From an uncultured Clostridia bacterium (GTDB lineage: Bacteria > Bacillota > Clostridia > Christensenellales > Borkfalkiaceae): a stretch of 10,946 nt of DNA. This document shows positions 1-7,910 of this stretch, one piece after another. The stretch lies in assembly GCA_947629605.1 (NCBI GenBank), contig CANREK010000027.1, positions 1 to 10,946 of the forward strand. The letters are read 5' to 3'. Position numbers and translations under genes: made by a program. The stretch's first letter is position 1, and every line of letters starts with the position of its first letter. The notes under the pieces were generated by a model that had not been told where the DNA came from, searched no databases, and was given only the letters and a program-made list of their open reading frames with translations.

Positions 1-861
1 AAACACCCGCCTCTGCTCCCCGAATTTGAGGTTGGTCTGACAGCCGACGAGGTTATAGCTCGTCCCCGCGGCGTTCTCCCTTCTCAGTTGCAGGACCGCA
101 TACGGCCGCGTGCCGTCATCGAGGGTGAGGCCGACGGGTTTGAAGGTGCCGAAGCGCAACGTGTCCTTCCCCCGCGATGCCATGACCTCGACGGGCATGC
201 AGCCCTCGAAGATCTCCCCCTTTTCAAAGTCGTGAAGATCGGCACGCTCGGCGTGGGTGAGTTCCAAGACGAACGCCTCGTACTCCTCCTTCGTGAGCGG
301 GCAGTTGAGATAGTCCCCCGTGCCCTTGCCGTAGCGGTCCTGCGTGAAGGTCTTGGCAAGGTCGATGCTCTCCGCCGAGACGATGGGCGCGGAGGCGTCG
401 AAAAAGTGCAGGCCGCCGCCGTACTCTTCCTTGATGGCGTCCGCGAGCGTTTCGTCCGTCAGAGGCCCCGTCGCGACGATGCCGCAAGGGGGCAGAGAAG
501 TCACGATTTCGTGACATAAGTGCAAGTTTTTGAAGGAAGTGAGCCGCTTGGTGACGAGGGAAGAGAACTTCTCCCTGTCGACGGCGAGCGCCCCTCCCGC
601 GGGCACTTTGGCCTCCTCTGCCGCCGCCATCGTGACGGAACCGAGGCGCCGCATCTCCTCTTTCAGGAGCCCGCAGGCGTTTCCATAGACGTCGTCGCTT
701 TTGAGGGAATTGGAGCAGACGAGCTCGCAGAGGTCCGCGCTCGAATGGGCGGGAGAAAATTTGAGGGGCTTCATGTCGACAAGCTCGACCTCAGCCCCTT
801 TCGTCAACAGAAAGTTCGCCGCCTCGCAGCCCGCAAGGCCGGCGCCGACGATCTTGATCAT
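1..861 (-). CDS. trmFO: TrmFO, folate- and FAD-dependent tRNA (uracil-54-C5) methyltransferase, C-terminus cut by window edge
   Basis: TrmFO makes 5-methyluridine at position 54 in the T-loop of tRNA, taking the carbon from methylenetetrahydrofolate and electrons through FAD in the cytoplasm. The window holds the first 287 residues; the family is usually about 435-450 residues, so roughly a third is missing off the left edge. Seen in the translation: the N-terminal dinucleotide-binding motif GAGLAGCEAA (residues 6-15), the family signature VCSNSLKSDD around C49, the YLNCP segment near residue 187, and FEGCMPVEVMASRGKDTLRFG near 218-238. C49 and C221 lie close to where the catalytic Cys53 and Cys226 of the Bacillus subtilis enzyme would fall; that mapping is from memory. 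The ATG at 861 overlaps the topA stop as ATGA, which suggests translational coupling. The topA-trmFO order is the usual one in Bacillota. No frameshift is seen. Confidence 0.97.
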   Translation of the reverse strand, partial: MIKIVGAGLAGCEAANFLLTKGAEVELVDMKPLKFSPAHSSADLCELVCSNSLKSDDVYGNACGLLKEEMRRLGSVTMAAAEEAKVPAGGALAVDREKFSSLVTKRLTSFKNLHLCHEIVTSLPPCGIVATGPLTDETLADAIKEEYGGGLHFFDASAPIVSAESIDLAKTFTQDRYGKGTGDYLNCPLTKEEYEAFVLELTHAERADLHDFEKGEIFEGCMPVEVMASRGKDTLRFGTFKPVGLTLDDGTRPYAVLQLRRENAAGTSYNLVGCQTNLKFGEQRRVF

Positions 862-3074
862 TTTTGTTTCTCCGACGGTTTCTCCGACGGTTTTTTATAG
901 CCGCATGCCCGATCGGAGCACTTGATGACGCCGTGCGGCGACTTGACGATGGCCGCGCCGCACTTGGGACATCTCTCGCCCGTGGGCATATCCCAGCTCA
1001 TGAATTTGCACATCGGATATCCGCTGCACCCGTAGTAGGGTTTGCCCGTGCGGGAGCGGAGCTTCTTGGTGGGCTTGCCGCACTCGGGGCAGATGCCCTC
1101 CAAGACGTCGTCCTCCTTCTTTTCGCCGAAGGGCATCGTGGATTTGCAGGTGGGATAGTTGGGACAGGCGAGGAATTTTCCGTAACGGCCGCTCTTGACG
1201 ACCATCATCGAGCCGCACTTAGGGCAGGGCACGTCGGAGATCTCCTCTTTGGACTCACTGACGATGTTGGAGCAGGAGGGATAGCCGCTGCATGCGAGAT
1301 ATTTGCCGTATTTCCCCGTCTTGCGGACCATGGGGCGGCCGCACTTGGGGCAGAGGATGTCGGTGATCTCGTCGCCGTCGGTGGAGGCGTGACGGAGCTG
1401 TTTTTCGAAGGGGGGATAGAATTCCCCGATGATGGCATGCCAATCCTTGCCGCCGTCCTCGATCTCGTCGAGGCGCCCTTCCATGCCCGCCGTAAAGCCG
1501 ACGTCCATGATGTCGGTGAAGTACTTCATGAGCATGTCGGTGATCTTGTAGGCGATCTCGGTCGGCTTCATGTATTTGCCGTCTTTTTCGACATATTTGC
1601 GCTTATTGAGCACGGAGATGATGGAAGCATAGGTCGACGGGCGGCCGATGCCCTTGTCCTCCATCGCCTTGACGAGCGATGCGTCGGTGTAGCGGATGGG
1701 AGGCTTGGTGAACTTCTGCTCGGGCTTGATTGCGAGGCAGTCGAGCCTGTCGCCCTCGGAAAGGGGCGGAAGGAGCCCCTTGGTCTCCTCTTCGCTGCCC
1801 TCGGGCCGCACTTCCGTCCACACGGCGGTGAATCCCGCAAAGCGGAGGGCCTTGCCGCTCGCTCTCAGGGTATAACTGCCGTTCTGAATGTCGGCCTGCA
1901 CGGCGTCGTACACCGCTTCGGCCATCTGCGAGGCGATAAAGCGCTCGTAGATGAGCTTATAGACGGCATAGTGCTTCTTGTCGAGGAGCTTTTTGACGGA
2001 CTCGGGCGTGCGGGCAAGGTCGATGGGGCGGATGGCCTCGTGGGCATCCTGTGCGCCCTTTTTCGACGCATAGATGTTGGGTTTTTCGGGAAGGTACTCC
2101 TTTCCGTAGTGCTCTGCGATATAGTCCCTCGCCGCCGCCTGTGCCTCTGCCGAGACACGGGTGGAGTCGGTACGGATATAGGTGACAAAGGCGATGTGCC
2201 CCTCTTTTTCGACGTCGATGCCCTCATAGAGGTGCTGGGCCATGAGCATGGTCTCGGGCGCGGAGAGCCCCAACTTGTTGGAGGCGTCCTGTTGGAGGGT
2301 GGAAGTCGTAAAGGGCGCGGGTGCGTGCGACTTCGTGACCGTCTTTTTGACGCTCTCGACGACATAGCTCCCCTCGCGCAGCGCTTTGAGCGCCTTGTCG
2401 GCCTGCTCCTTATTGGTGATCTTCAACTTCTTGTTGTTGCACTTTTCGAGCACGGCGTGGAAAGCGGCGTGCTTCTTTTCGAAGTCTTGCAGATCGCAGG
2501 TGATCGTCCAATATTCCTCGGGCACAAAGGCGAGGATCTCCCGCTCGCGCTCCACGACGAGGCGGAGGGCGACGGACTGCACTCTTCCCGCCGAGAGCCC
2601 GTTCTGGATCTTGTTGTTGAGGAGCGGCGAGAGCTTGTAGCCGACGAGACGGTCTAAAACGCGCCGTGCCTGCTGGGCGTCGACGAGGTTATAGTTGATG
2701 CGGCGGGGATTTTGCAGGGCGTGTTCCACGGCACGGGGAGAGATCTCGTTGAACTCGATGCGGTTCTCCCCCTCTTCGGGCAGTCCCAAAACGGTCTGCA
2801 AGTGCCAAGAAATTGCCTCGCCCTCGCGGTCGGGGTCGGTCGCGAGATAGACGCGGTCGGCCCGCTTTGCCTCTTCGGCAAGCCGCTTGATGGTCTCCTC
2901 TTTGCCCGGGGAAGTGACATAGCGGGGTTCGAAATTCTTCTCCACAGAGACGCCGAGCGTCTTTTGCGGCAGATCGCGGATGTGGCCGCCCGAGGCGTCC
3001 ACGCGGTATTTTCCTTTGAGATACTTTGAAATTGTCTTTGCCTTGCTCGGCGATTCTACGATGATTAAATCCAT
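858..3074 (-). CDS. topA: DNA topoisomerase I (type IA)
   Basis: This enzyme relaxes negatively supercoiled DNA by transient cleavage of one strand through a 5'-phosphotyrosine link. The 738-residue protein begins with a Toprim domain: E7 in IIVESPSKAKTI, then the metal-binding acidic cluster DPDREGE at 80-86. The catalytic tyrosine is Y299 in TYIRTDSTR, and the GRPSTYA motif sits at 478-484. The C-terminus carries four Cys4 zinc ribbons, at about 575-601, 617-643, 662-689 and 702-724, each opening with CPxCG. The start at 3074 puts the Toprim motif at its usual distance from the N-terminus and has an AGGA about 7 nt upstream. dprA ends 18 bp upstream, and the stop overlaps the trmFO start. 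The last residues contain a KPSE duplication from a 12-nt tandem repeat. Length and motif order are normal for Bacillota; I see no lesion. Confidence 0.98.
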   Translation of the reverse strand: MDLIIVESPSKAKTISKYLKGKYRVDASGGHIRDLPQKTLGVSVEKNFEPRYVTSPGKEETIKRLAEEAKRADRVYLATDPDREGEAISWHLQTVLGLPEEGENRIEFNEISPRAVEHALQNPRRINYNLVDAQQARRVLDRLVGYKLSPLLNNKIQNGLSAGRVQSVALRLVVEREREILAFVPEEYWTITCDLQDFEKKHAAFHAVLEKCNNKKLKITNKEQADKALKALREGSYVVESVKKTVTKSHAPAPFTTSTLQQDASNKLGLSAPETMLMAQHLYEGIDVEKEGHIAFVTYIRTDSTRVSAEAQAAARDYIAEHYGKEYLPEKPNIYASKKGAQDAHEAIRPIDLARTPESVKKLLDKKHYAVYKLIYERFIASQMAEAVYDAVQADIQNGSYTLRASGKALRFAGFTAVWTEVRPEGSEEETKGLLPPLSEGDRLDCLAIKPEQKFTKPPIRYTDASLVKAMEDKGIGRPSTYASIISVLNKRKYVEKDGKYMKPTEIAYKITDMLMKYFTDIMDVGFTAGMEGRLDEIEDGGKDWHAIIGEFYPPFEKQLRHASTDGDEITDILCPKCGRPMVRKTGKYGKYLACSGYPSCSNIVSESKEEISDVPCPKCGSMMVVKSGRYGKFLACPNYPTCKSTMPFGEKKEDDVLEGICPECGKPTKKLRSRTGKPYYGCSGYPMCKFMSWDMPTGERCPKCGAAIVKSPHGVIKCSDRACGYKKPSEKPSEKQK
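867..890. repeat. 12-nt perfect tandem duplication at the 3' end of topA
   Basis: Two adjacent copies of tttctccgacgg (867-878 and 879-890) encode the doubled KPSE near the TopA C-terminus, beyond the last zinc ribbon. The unit is a multiple of three, so a gain or loss of a copy keeps the frame and the overlap with trmFO. It probably arose by slippage and is likely neutral. Confidence 0.9.
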
Positions 3075-3092
3075 GCTTGTTTCCTATTTTTG

Positions 3093-4097
3093 TCAAAGCG
3101 CACTGTATTTATTGCCGCCCGTTTTGGTGGCGAGACCCTTGATCTCGAGCGCCGAAAGCGCGGCAGCCGCTTCAAAGATTTGCATGCCGAGAGCCCCGGC
3201 AATGGTGGCAACGTGGGTTTCGCCCCGTTCCCGCAGATACTGTAAAACCCTGCTCTCGTCCCCTTCGGTCTCGGCTTCCTTTTTGGCTTCCGTCTCGATG
3301 CCGTAGACGGAGAGGATGTCGGCCGCCTCGGTAACGAGGTAGGCGCCCGCCTTGATGAGAGCGTTACACCCCTCTCCCTGCGCGATGCCGACGTTGTAGG
3401 GAAGGGCGAACACCTCGCGCCCGTAGTCGAGGGCGCGGCCCGCCGTGATGAGCGTCCCGCTCTTTTGGCCCGCCGAGAGCACGAGCACGCCCTCCGCAAG
3501 TCCCGCCAAGATGCGGTTCCTCGCGTGGAAGGCCCACTTGGTGGCCGCCGTCCCCATCGGATATTCGCTGAGAATGAGACCCCGTTGGGCGACTTTCTCC
3601 TTCAACGCGGCATGGGAAGCGGGATAGCACATGTCGACGGCGCAGGGGAGCACGCTGATGAGGTTCCCCGAGGGGAGCGCCCCCGCAATGGCGGCGGAAT
3701 CTCCCCCTTCCGCAAGTCCCGTGACGATCGCAAAGTGCGAGGCAAGTTCCTCAGTGAGTGCCTTTCCGAACTTCTCCGCCCACGGCGGGGTGATACGGGA
3801 GCCGACGACGCAGAACTTGCGCATTTTGAGAAGTTCCCTGTTCCCCATTCCGTAGAGGATGAGGGGCGGATCGGCGGCGAATTTGAGAAGTTCGGGATAA
3901 TCCTCAGAGAGAAAGGTCACGAGGAACACGCCGCGCTTGTCGAGCGCGGAGAGGAACTGCGTCACGCTGCCGTCCTCCTCTTCGGAGAGGGAACGGACAG
4001 CACTGCCGCCGCGGATGGCCGCAAGGCCCGCACGGCCGCTCATTCCCTTGACAGCCGTCTCATAGATGACCGTTTTCTCTTCGGGTGTATACATCAT
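3093..4097 (-). CDS. dprA: DprA/Smf DNA-processing protein (RecA loader in transformation)
   Basis: DprA binds incoming single-stranded DNA in the cytoplasm, protects it and loads RecA. The 334-residue protein has a short N-terminal helical region (about 1-90), then the DprA Rossmann-like fold: VVGSR (97-101), TGLAEGGDSAA (126-136), LISVLPCAVDMCYP (146-159), SEYPMG (177-182), FHARNRILAGL (190-200) and SGTLITAGRAL (213-223). A C-terminal winged-helix-like segment covers about 280-334. Several conserved positions differ from the form I know: GGD..AI where GID..AH is usual, and ALPYNVG where AVPG is usual. The fold assignment is still firm, but ligand contacts may have drifted. The start follows the comM stop by 5 bp with only a weak ribosome binding site, so coupling to comM is plausible. 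An ATG ATG pair makes the exact start uncertain by one codon. Confidence 0.95.
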   Translation of the reverse strand: MMYTPEEKTVIYETAVKGMSGRAGLAAIRGGSAVRSLSEEEDGSVTQFLSALDKRGVFLVTFLSEDYPELLKFAADPPLILYGMGNRELLKMRKFCVVGSRITPPWAEKFGKALTEELASHFAIVTGLAEGGDSAAIAGALPSGNLISVLPCAVDMCYPASHAALKEKVAQRGLILSEYPMGTAATKWAFHARNRILAGLAEGVLVLSAGQKSGTLITAGRALDYGREVFALPYNVGIAQGEGCNALIKAGAYLVTEAADILSVYGIETEAKKEAETEGDESRVLQYLRERGETHVATIAGALGMQIFEAAAALSALEIKGLATKTGGNKYSAL

Positions 4098-4102
4098 TTC
4101 GT

Positions 4103-5623
4103 TTATAACTTATCGAAAAGTCGATAGGAGACCGCCTCAAACACATGCTTGGGCAGAATGTTCTCGCTGCGGTCGAGGTCGGCAATGGTGCGGGCGACCT
4201 TGATGATGCGGGCGCGGGCACGGGCGGAGAGCTTCATGCTCTCGAAGGCGTCGCGGAGGATCTTGTCGCCCTCGCGGGTGAGGCCGCAGAATTCCTGTAT
4301 TTCCTTCTCCCCCATCTCCGCATTGGTGTGGATGTCGGAGCCCTCGAAGCGTGCCCGCTGGATGCGCCGCGCCTCGTTGACGCGCTTCTGCACCGAGGCG
4401 GAATCCTCGTTGACCTCGTCGGAGGTGAGTTCGTCGTAGGTGATGTTGTCGACTTCGACTTGCAGGTCGATCCTGTCGAGGAGAGGTCCCGAGATCTTTC
4501 TTCTGTACCGTCTGATCTCGGAAGGCGTGCAGGTACATGTCCTGTCCGTGGAGCCGTAGTTGCCGCAGGGGCAGGGATTCATACTCGCGCAGAGCATGAA
4601 CCTCGCGGGATATGTAAATGTCCCGCCCGCGCGTGAGACGGTGATGCATCCGTCCTCGAGGGGCTGGCGGAGCGCTTCGAGCGTCGAGCGCTTGTATTCG
4701 GGAAGCTCATCGAGAAAGAGCACGCCGCCGTGCGCGAGGGAGATTTCCCCGGGGTGCACGATCTTGTTGCCGCCGCCGCACATGGAGACGGTGGTCGCCG
4801 TGTGGTGCGGGGTGCGGAAGGGTCTCTCGCTGACGATGCCCTCTTCCCCCAAGACGCACGCGACGGAGTGGATCTTGGTGATTTCGAGCGCTTCCTCGAA
4901 GGTGAGGTCGGGCATGACGGTGGGAAGGCACCGCGCGAGCATGGTCTTGCCCGTGCCGGGAGGGCCCGACATGAGCATGTTGTGCCCGCCCGCGACGGCG
5001 ATTTCGAGTGCACGCCGCGCGATCGGCTGTCCCTTGACGTATTTGAGATCCGCCGAGCTCCTCTTGTGCTGCCCGGGAACGAATTCTCTCGTTTCGAGGG
5101 GCGGAATGGGCTGGGTGCCGACGAGATGGCGCACGACATCGGCAAGGGATGCCGCGGGGTAGATCTCCGCGCCGCCCAAATACCTCGCTTCCTCCGCATT
5201 CTCGGCGGGAATGATGAACTTTGCATACCCGTGCGACTTTGCGGAGATGAGAATGGGCAGGAGCCCGTTGATGGGGCGAAGGTCGCCCGTGAGCGCGAGT
5301 TCTCCGAGGAACACGATGTCCTTGACGTCGGCGCCGAGGAGCTGTTCGCTGGCCTTTAACAGGCTGACGGCGATGGCGAGGTCGAACACTGCGCCCTCTT
5401 TTTTGAGATCCGCGGGAGCAAAATTGATGGTGATGCGGTTCATCGGGAAGAGAAGCCCGCTGTTTTTGAGCGCCGAACGCACCCTCTCTTTGCTCTCCTT
5501 GACGGCGGCATCGGGAAGTCCGACCATGTCATACGACGGCACGCCCTTGTTGACGTCCGCCTCGACTTCGACGGGGATCCCCTCCAAACCGCTGAGCGCA
5601 TAACAGATGATTTTCGCGATCAT
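4103..5623 (-). CDS. comM: ComM/YifB-type AAA+ ATPase (Mg-chelatase-like family)
   Basis: This family forms hexameric helicases that drive branch migration of single-stranded donor DNA into the chromosome during natural transformation (known for ComM); it was long annotated as a magnesium chelatase relative. The 506-residue protein has an N-terminal Lon-S5-like ChlI domain (about 1-175), Walker A GPPGTGKT (220-227), Walker B VLFLDE (301-306), a cysteine cluster CPCGNYGSTDRTCTCT (about 351-366), the SGPLLDRIDL motif (378-387), and a helical Mg-chelatase C-terminal domain (about 410-506) including LSARARARIIKVARTIADL. All ATPase motifs look intact, and the length matches the family. The ATG at 5623 is preceded by GGAG at about 8 nt. 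The gene sits 25 bp after the PMT-like gene and 5 bp before dprA, so two transformation-related genes are adjacent here. Competence of the organism is inference. Confidence 0.96.
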   Translation of the reverse strand: MIAKIICYALSGLEGIPVEVEADVNKGVPSYDMVGLPDAAVKESKERVRSALKNSGLLFPMNRITINFAPADLKKEGAVFDLAIAVSLLKASEQLLGADVKDIVFLGELALTGDLRPINGLLPILISAKSHGYAKFIIPAENAEEARYLGGAEIYPAASLADVVRHLVGTQPIPPLETREFVPGQHKRSSADLKYVKGQPIARRALEIAVAGGHNMLMSGPPGTGKTMLARCLPTVMPDLTFEEALEITKIHSVACVLGEEGIVSERPFRTPHHTATTVSMCGGGNKIVHPGEISLAHGGVLFLDELPEYKRSTLEALRQPLEDGCITVSRAGGTFTYPARFMLCASMNPCPCGNYGSTDRTCTCTPSEIRRYRRKISGPLLDRIDLQVEVDNITYDELTSDEVNEDSASVQKRVNEARRIQRARFEGSDIHTNAEMGEKEIQEFCGLTREGDKILRDAFESMKLSARARARIIKVARTIADLDRSENILPKHVFEAVSYRLFDKL

Positions 5624-5648
5624 ATATTTTCTCCGTTCTGTGAAATTC

Positions 5649-7733
5649 TCAAACTATGGTGTGTTGAAAAAACCGACCCATGAAACTTGCAGGCATGGGC
5701 ACCGAGAAGGTGAAAATGGCAAAGAGCGCAAAGCTCACCAAGAGGAGCACGAGCGCCGTGATCGTGACGCCCTTTGCGGCCTTGCCCTTGACGCCCTCGC
5801 GGGCGATGCTGTCCTCGGCGGCGTATGCCGCAAGCATGAAGGAGAAGATGTAGGCGAGGAAGATAAACCCGAGCGCTCCGCCGCTGACGAGGGCGGTGAC
5901 GACGGAAATGACGATGCCCGCAAGGAGCGGAAGGATACGGCGGAGTTCTTTCCCCTCTTCGGAGAAATTCCGCGCGATCCTGACGATCTTATAGACGGCA
6001 TAGGCGATGCCGATGATGCCGCATGCGAACGCGACGGGGTTCATGAGCACCGCCGTGATGGCGTATGCGTCGCCCGTGCCGCGGAAGATGACATATCTGT
6101 TGAGGAGCATGCTCCATGCGGAGGGAGCGCCCGCGAGCTCGTTGGCTCCGACGAATCCGCCGAGGAAGGCCTTCCAGCCGAGCGAGAACATGTTCATCGA
6201 GGGCGCGGCGAGGTTGGCGTTATCGTAGAATTTGAGAAGCGGATCGTAGACGGGCAGGATAAAGATGAGCGAGAAGATGACCGCTCCCAAGATGAGAGTG
6301 ACGGGGAAGAGGAAGCCCGCCGCAAGGTTCTTGTAGCGGTTCTGCGCCATGACCTTGGCGACTTCGCTCGTGTCGCGCGTGCCGTCCTCTCTCGCGGGCT
6401 GTGCTTCGCAGGTCTCGATCGCCCTTGCAAGATAGAGCTTGTTGGCCTTTTGCTGACGGATCATGCCCGCAACGAAGAGCCCCGCGACCCCGAGAACGGG
6501 GAGCAGCATCGCGCCGTTGACGCAGATGGCGGCCGCCGCCGCAAGTCCGCCGAAGCAAAGAGGCGCAAGCGACACAAAGCCGATCTTTTTGATGCCTCTG
6601 CGGTAGAAGGAATCCACGCAGTAGGCGGCAAGGAGCAGGAAGAAGAGCCCCGCGGTGAGCGGCGTTCCGACGTGTCCGAGCGAGAAGGAGACGTCGCAGA
6701 GGGCATACAGGAGCGCAAAGACGAAGCCCGCCCTGTCGCTCTTGAAGAGACGCTTCACAAAGAAGAAGCCGAGCACGAGAATACCGAAGGAGAACAGCAT
6801 GGGCATGAAGCGGAGCCCGAAGGGCGTCACGCCGAACATTTGGGTGCCGAGCGCGACGAGATCCATGCCGAGGGAATTATAGACACCGTCCACCGTGTAC
6901 ACTTCGGTGACATTCCCCTGCGCATCCGTCAAAAAGTCGTTCCCTGCACGCATCTCGGTGACGGTGAGGAGGGAATAGATCTCTTCCTTGGTATAGGCAT
7001 CGTAGGAAGTGGGCCGATCGTCGGGGATCTCCGTGGGCTGTGCGTCGAGAAGAGCGGCCGCGCGGGCATTGGCCTCCGTCTGCGATTCCCCCGAATTGGG
7101 CGTGGCGGAATCGATGGTCGCGCTGACGATGTAGCGGTCTTGGTTGTGCGCGGTCGCGGAAGCCGTGGGCTTGCCGACAAAGAGCACCTCGGCGATACGC
7201 ACGTTGGCGCCCTCCACCGAGAGTTCCCAATAGCCGTATGTGCCGAGCGACGATGAGGTAGTGAACGTAAACGGATGGATCCAGCGATAGAGCGCATCCG
7301 TCTCATAGGCGGTCTGCTCGTCGACCTGCGTGTTCGTATAGAGGTTTTCGAGCGAGGCCGTCACTTGGTTCGAGAAAGTGCCGTATGTGGACCTGCGACG
7401 GAAGGAGAGCTTCGCGGGCGTGCCGGGCTCGGAATAGATCGCACTGACATAGAGATAGATGTCGTCGATTTGAAGCGAGACCGAACGGGTCTGTTCCTTC
7501 CCCGCGTCGTCGAGATAGGTCTCGGAGACGTTGGAGGCAAGATGAAAGACGACGTTGGAGTTCTGCTGCTCGCCGCTTTCGCCCGTGACGGGAGCGCGGA
7601 GTTCGAAGTCCCCGCCCGTGGAGGTGAAGGAGCCGAGCGTTCCCAGCCCAAAGGCAAGGAACACGAGCGCCACCGCAAGGAATGCGATGAAAAATGCTGT
7701 CGGTTTTCTTTTGGTTTTGGTTGAATTCTTCAT
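5649..7733 (-). CDS. Polytopic membrane protein related to PMT/GT39 glycosyltransferases, with a large extracytoplasmic insert
   Basis: A 694-residue membrane protein. A basic N-terminus leads into TM1 (about 12-34). A soluble, probably extracytoplasmic stretch of about 250 residues follows (36-285), rich in Ser, Thr, Glu and Asp with beta-like alternation at 85-185. About ten hydrophobic segments come next (roughly 305-325, 333-350, 356-375, 384-402, 405-424, 470-495, 560-582, 600-618, 620-638, 657-678). The stretch LGMDLVALGTQMFGVTPFGLRFMPMLF (288-314) resembles the HPPLGK..I..G...FG..PFGWR motif of PMT proteins. APSAW...NRYVIF...ITAVLMNPVAF (536-569) resembles the PMT C-terminal S.W..WPL..RP...NP.IWW region. 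The HPP and the acidic DE loop motif are not intact, so glycosyl transfer from a polyprenyl phosphate to an exported protein is only a possibility. It has its own sigma-A promoter (-35 at 7790-7795) and is followed 25 bp later by comM. Confidence 0.8.
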   Translation of the reverse strand: MKNSTKTKRKPTAFFIAFLAVALVFLAFGLGTLGSFTSTGGDFELRAPVTGESGEQQNSNVVFHLASNVSETYLDDAGKEQTRSVSLQIDDIYLYVSAIYSEPGTPAKLSFRRRSTYGTFSNQVTASLENLYTNTQVDEQTAYETDALYRWIHPFTFTTSSSLGTYGYWELSVEGANVRIAEVLFVGKPTASATAHNQDRYIVSATIDSATPNSGESQTEANARAAALLDAQPTEIPDDRPTSYDAYTKEEIYSLLTVTEMRAGNDFLTDAQGNVTEVYTVDGVYNSLGMDLVALGTQMFGVTPFGLRFMPMLFSFGILVLGFFFVKRLFKSDRAGFVFALLYALCDVSFSLGHVGTPLTAGLFFLLLAAYCVDSFYRRGIKKIGFVSLAPLCFGGLAAAAAICVNGAMLLPVLGVAGLFVAGMIRQQKANKLYLARAIETCEAQPAREDGTRDTSEVAKVMAQNRYKNLAAGFLFPVTLILGAVIFSLIFILPVYDPLLKFYDNANLAAPSMNMFSLGWKAFLGGFVGANELAGAPSAWSMLLNRYVIFRGTGDAYAITAVLMNPVAFACGIIGIAYAVYKIVRIARNFSEEGKELRRILPLLAGIVISVVTALVSGGALGFIFLAYIFSFMLAAYAAEDSIAREGVKGKAAKGVTITALVLLLVSFALFAIFTFSVPMPASFMGRFFQHTIV

Positions 7734-7766
7734 AAGAGGTATTCCCTATTATAAGTTAGTAGTTCC

Positions 7767-7795
7767 ATTCTACCCCATCGGCGTAAAATTGTAAA
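7767..7795 (-). promoter_or_regulatory. Sigma-A-type promoter for the PMT-like gene and the comM-dprA-topA-trmFO run
   Basis: On the minus strand, TTTACA (7790-7795) and TAGAAT (7767-7772) are separated by exactly 17 bp. The start codon at 7733 would then lie about 27 nt after the likely transcription start. A second TATAAT (7748-7753) lies closer to the gene but has no good -35 at the right distance. The ribosome binding site of the gene is a weak AGGG about 10 nt before ATG. The promoter lies just past the rplS terminator, so it begins an independent unit. Confidence 0.75.
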
Positions 7796-7870
7796 TGATT
7801 TTTCGGACATTTCCGATAATTTTTTTTCACAAGATTGATGTTTTTTTGAGAGTGCCGAAAAATCGGCAAG

Positions 7871-7904
7871 AAAAAAACGGTCCGCCGTGACTTTCGGCAG
7901 ACCG
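7871..7904 (-). terminator. Intrinsic terminator after rplS
   Basis: On the minus strand, a 10-bp stem (CGGTCTGCCG with CGGCGGACCG, one T:G wobble) and a 7-nt loop are followed by seven T (7871-7877). It begins 6 nt after the rplS stop. The other side of the stem carries aatttttt on the plus strand, so it could also act in reverse, although no plus-strand gene ends here. Confidence 0.92.
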
Positions 7905-7910
7905 AATTTT

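Noticed and set aside
864..2657. Long open frame (597 codons) on the plus strand
   Set aside because: It lies wholly antisense to topA, which has every family motif. Its product resembles no protein family and is the kind of long shadow frame that high-GC codon use creates.
4103..5623. Magnesium chelatase subunit of chlorophyll or cobalamin synthesis
   Set aside because: The domain order, the length of 506 residues and the place next to dprA fit ComM/YifB, and no pigment or cobalamin genes are present.
5607..7256. Long open frame (549 codons) on the plus strand, very rich in charged residues
   Set aside because: It is antisense to the PMT-like membrane protein. The charged composition is what hydrophobic codons give when read in reverse, and there is no promoter or ribosome binding site for it.
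7853..7868. Small hairpin (tgccga, four a, tcggca) next to the rplS terminator
   Set aside because: The stem has only 6 bp and no adjoining T run on the relevant strand; it is too weak to call as a second terminator.
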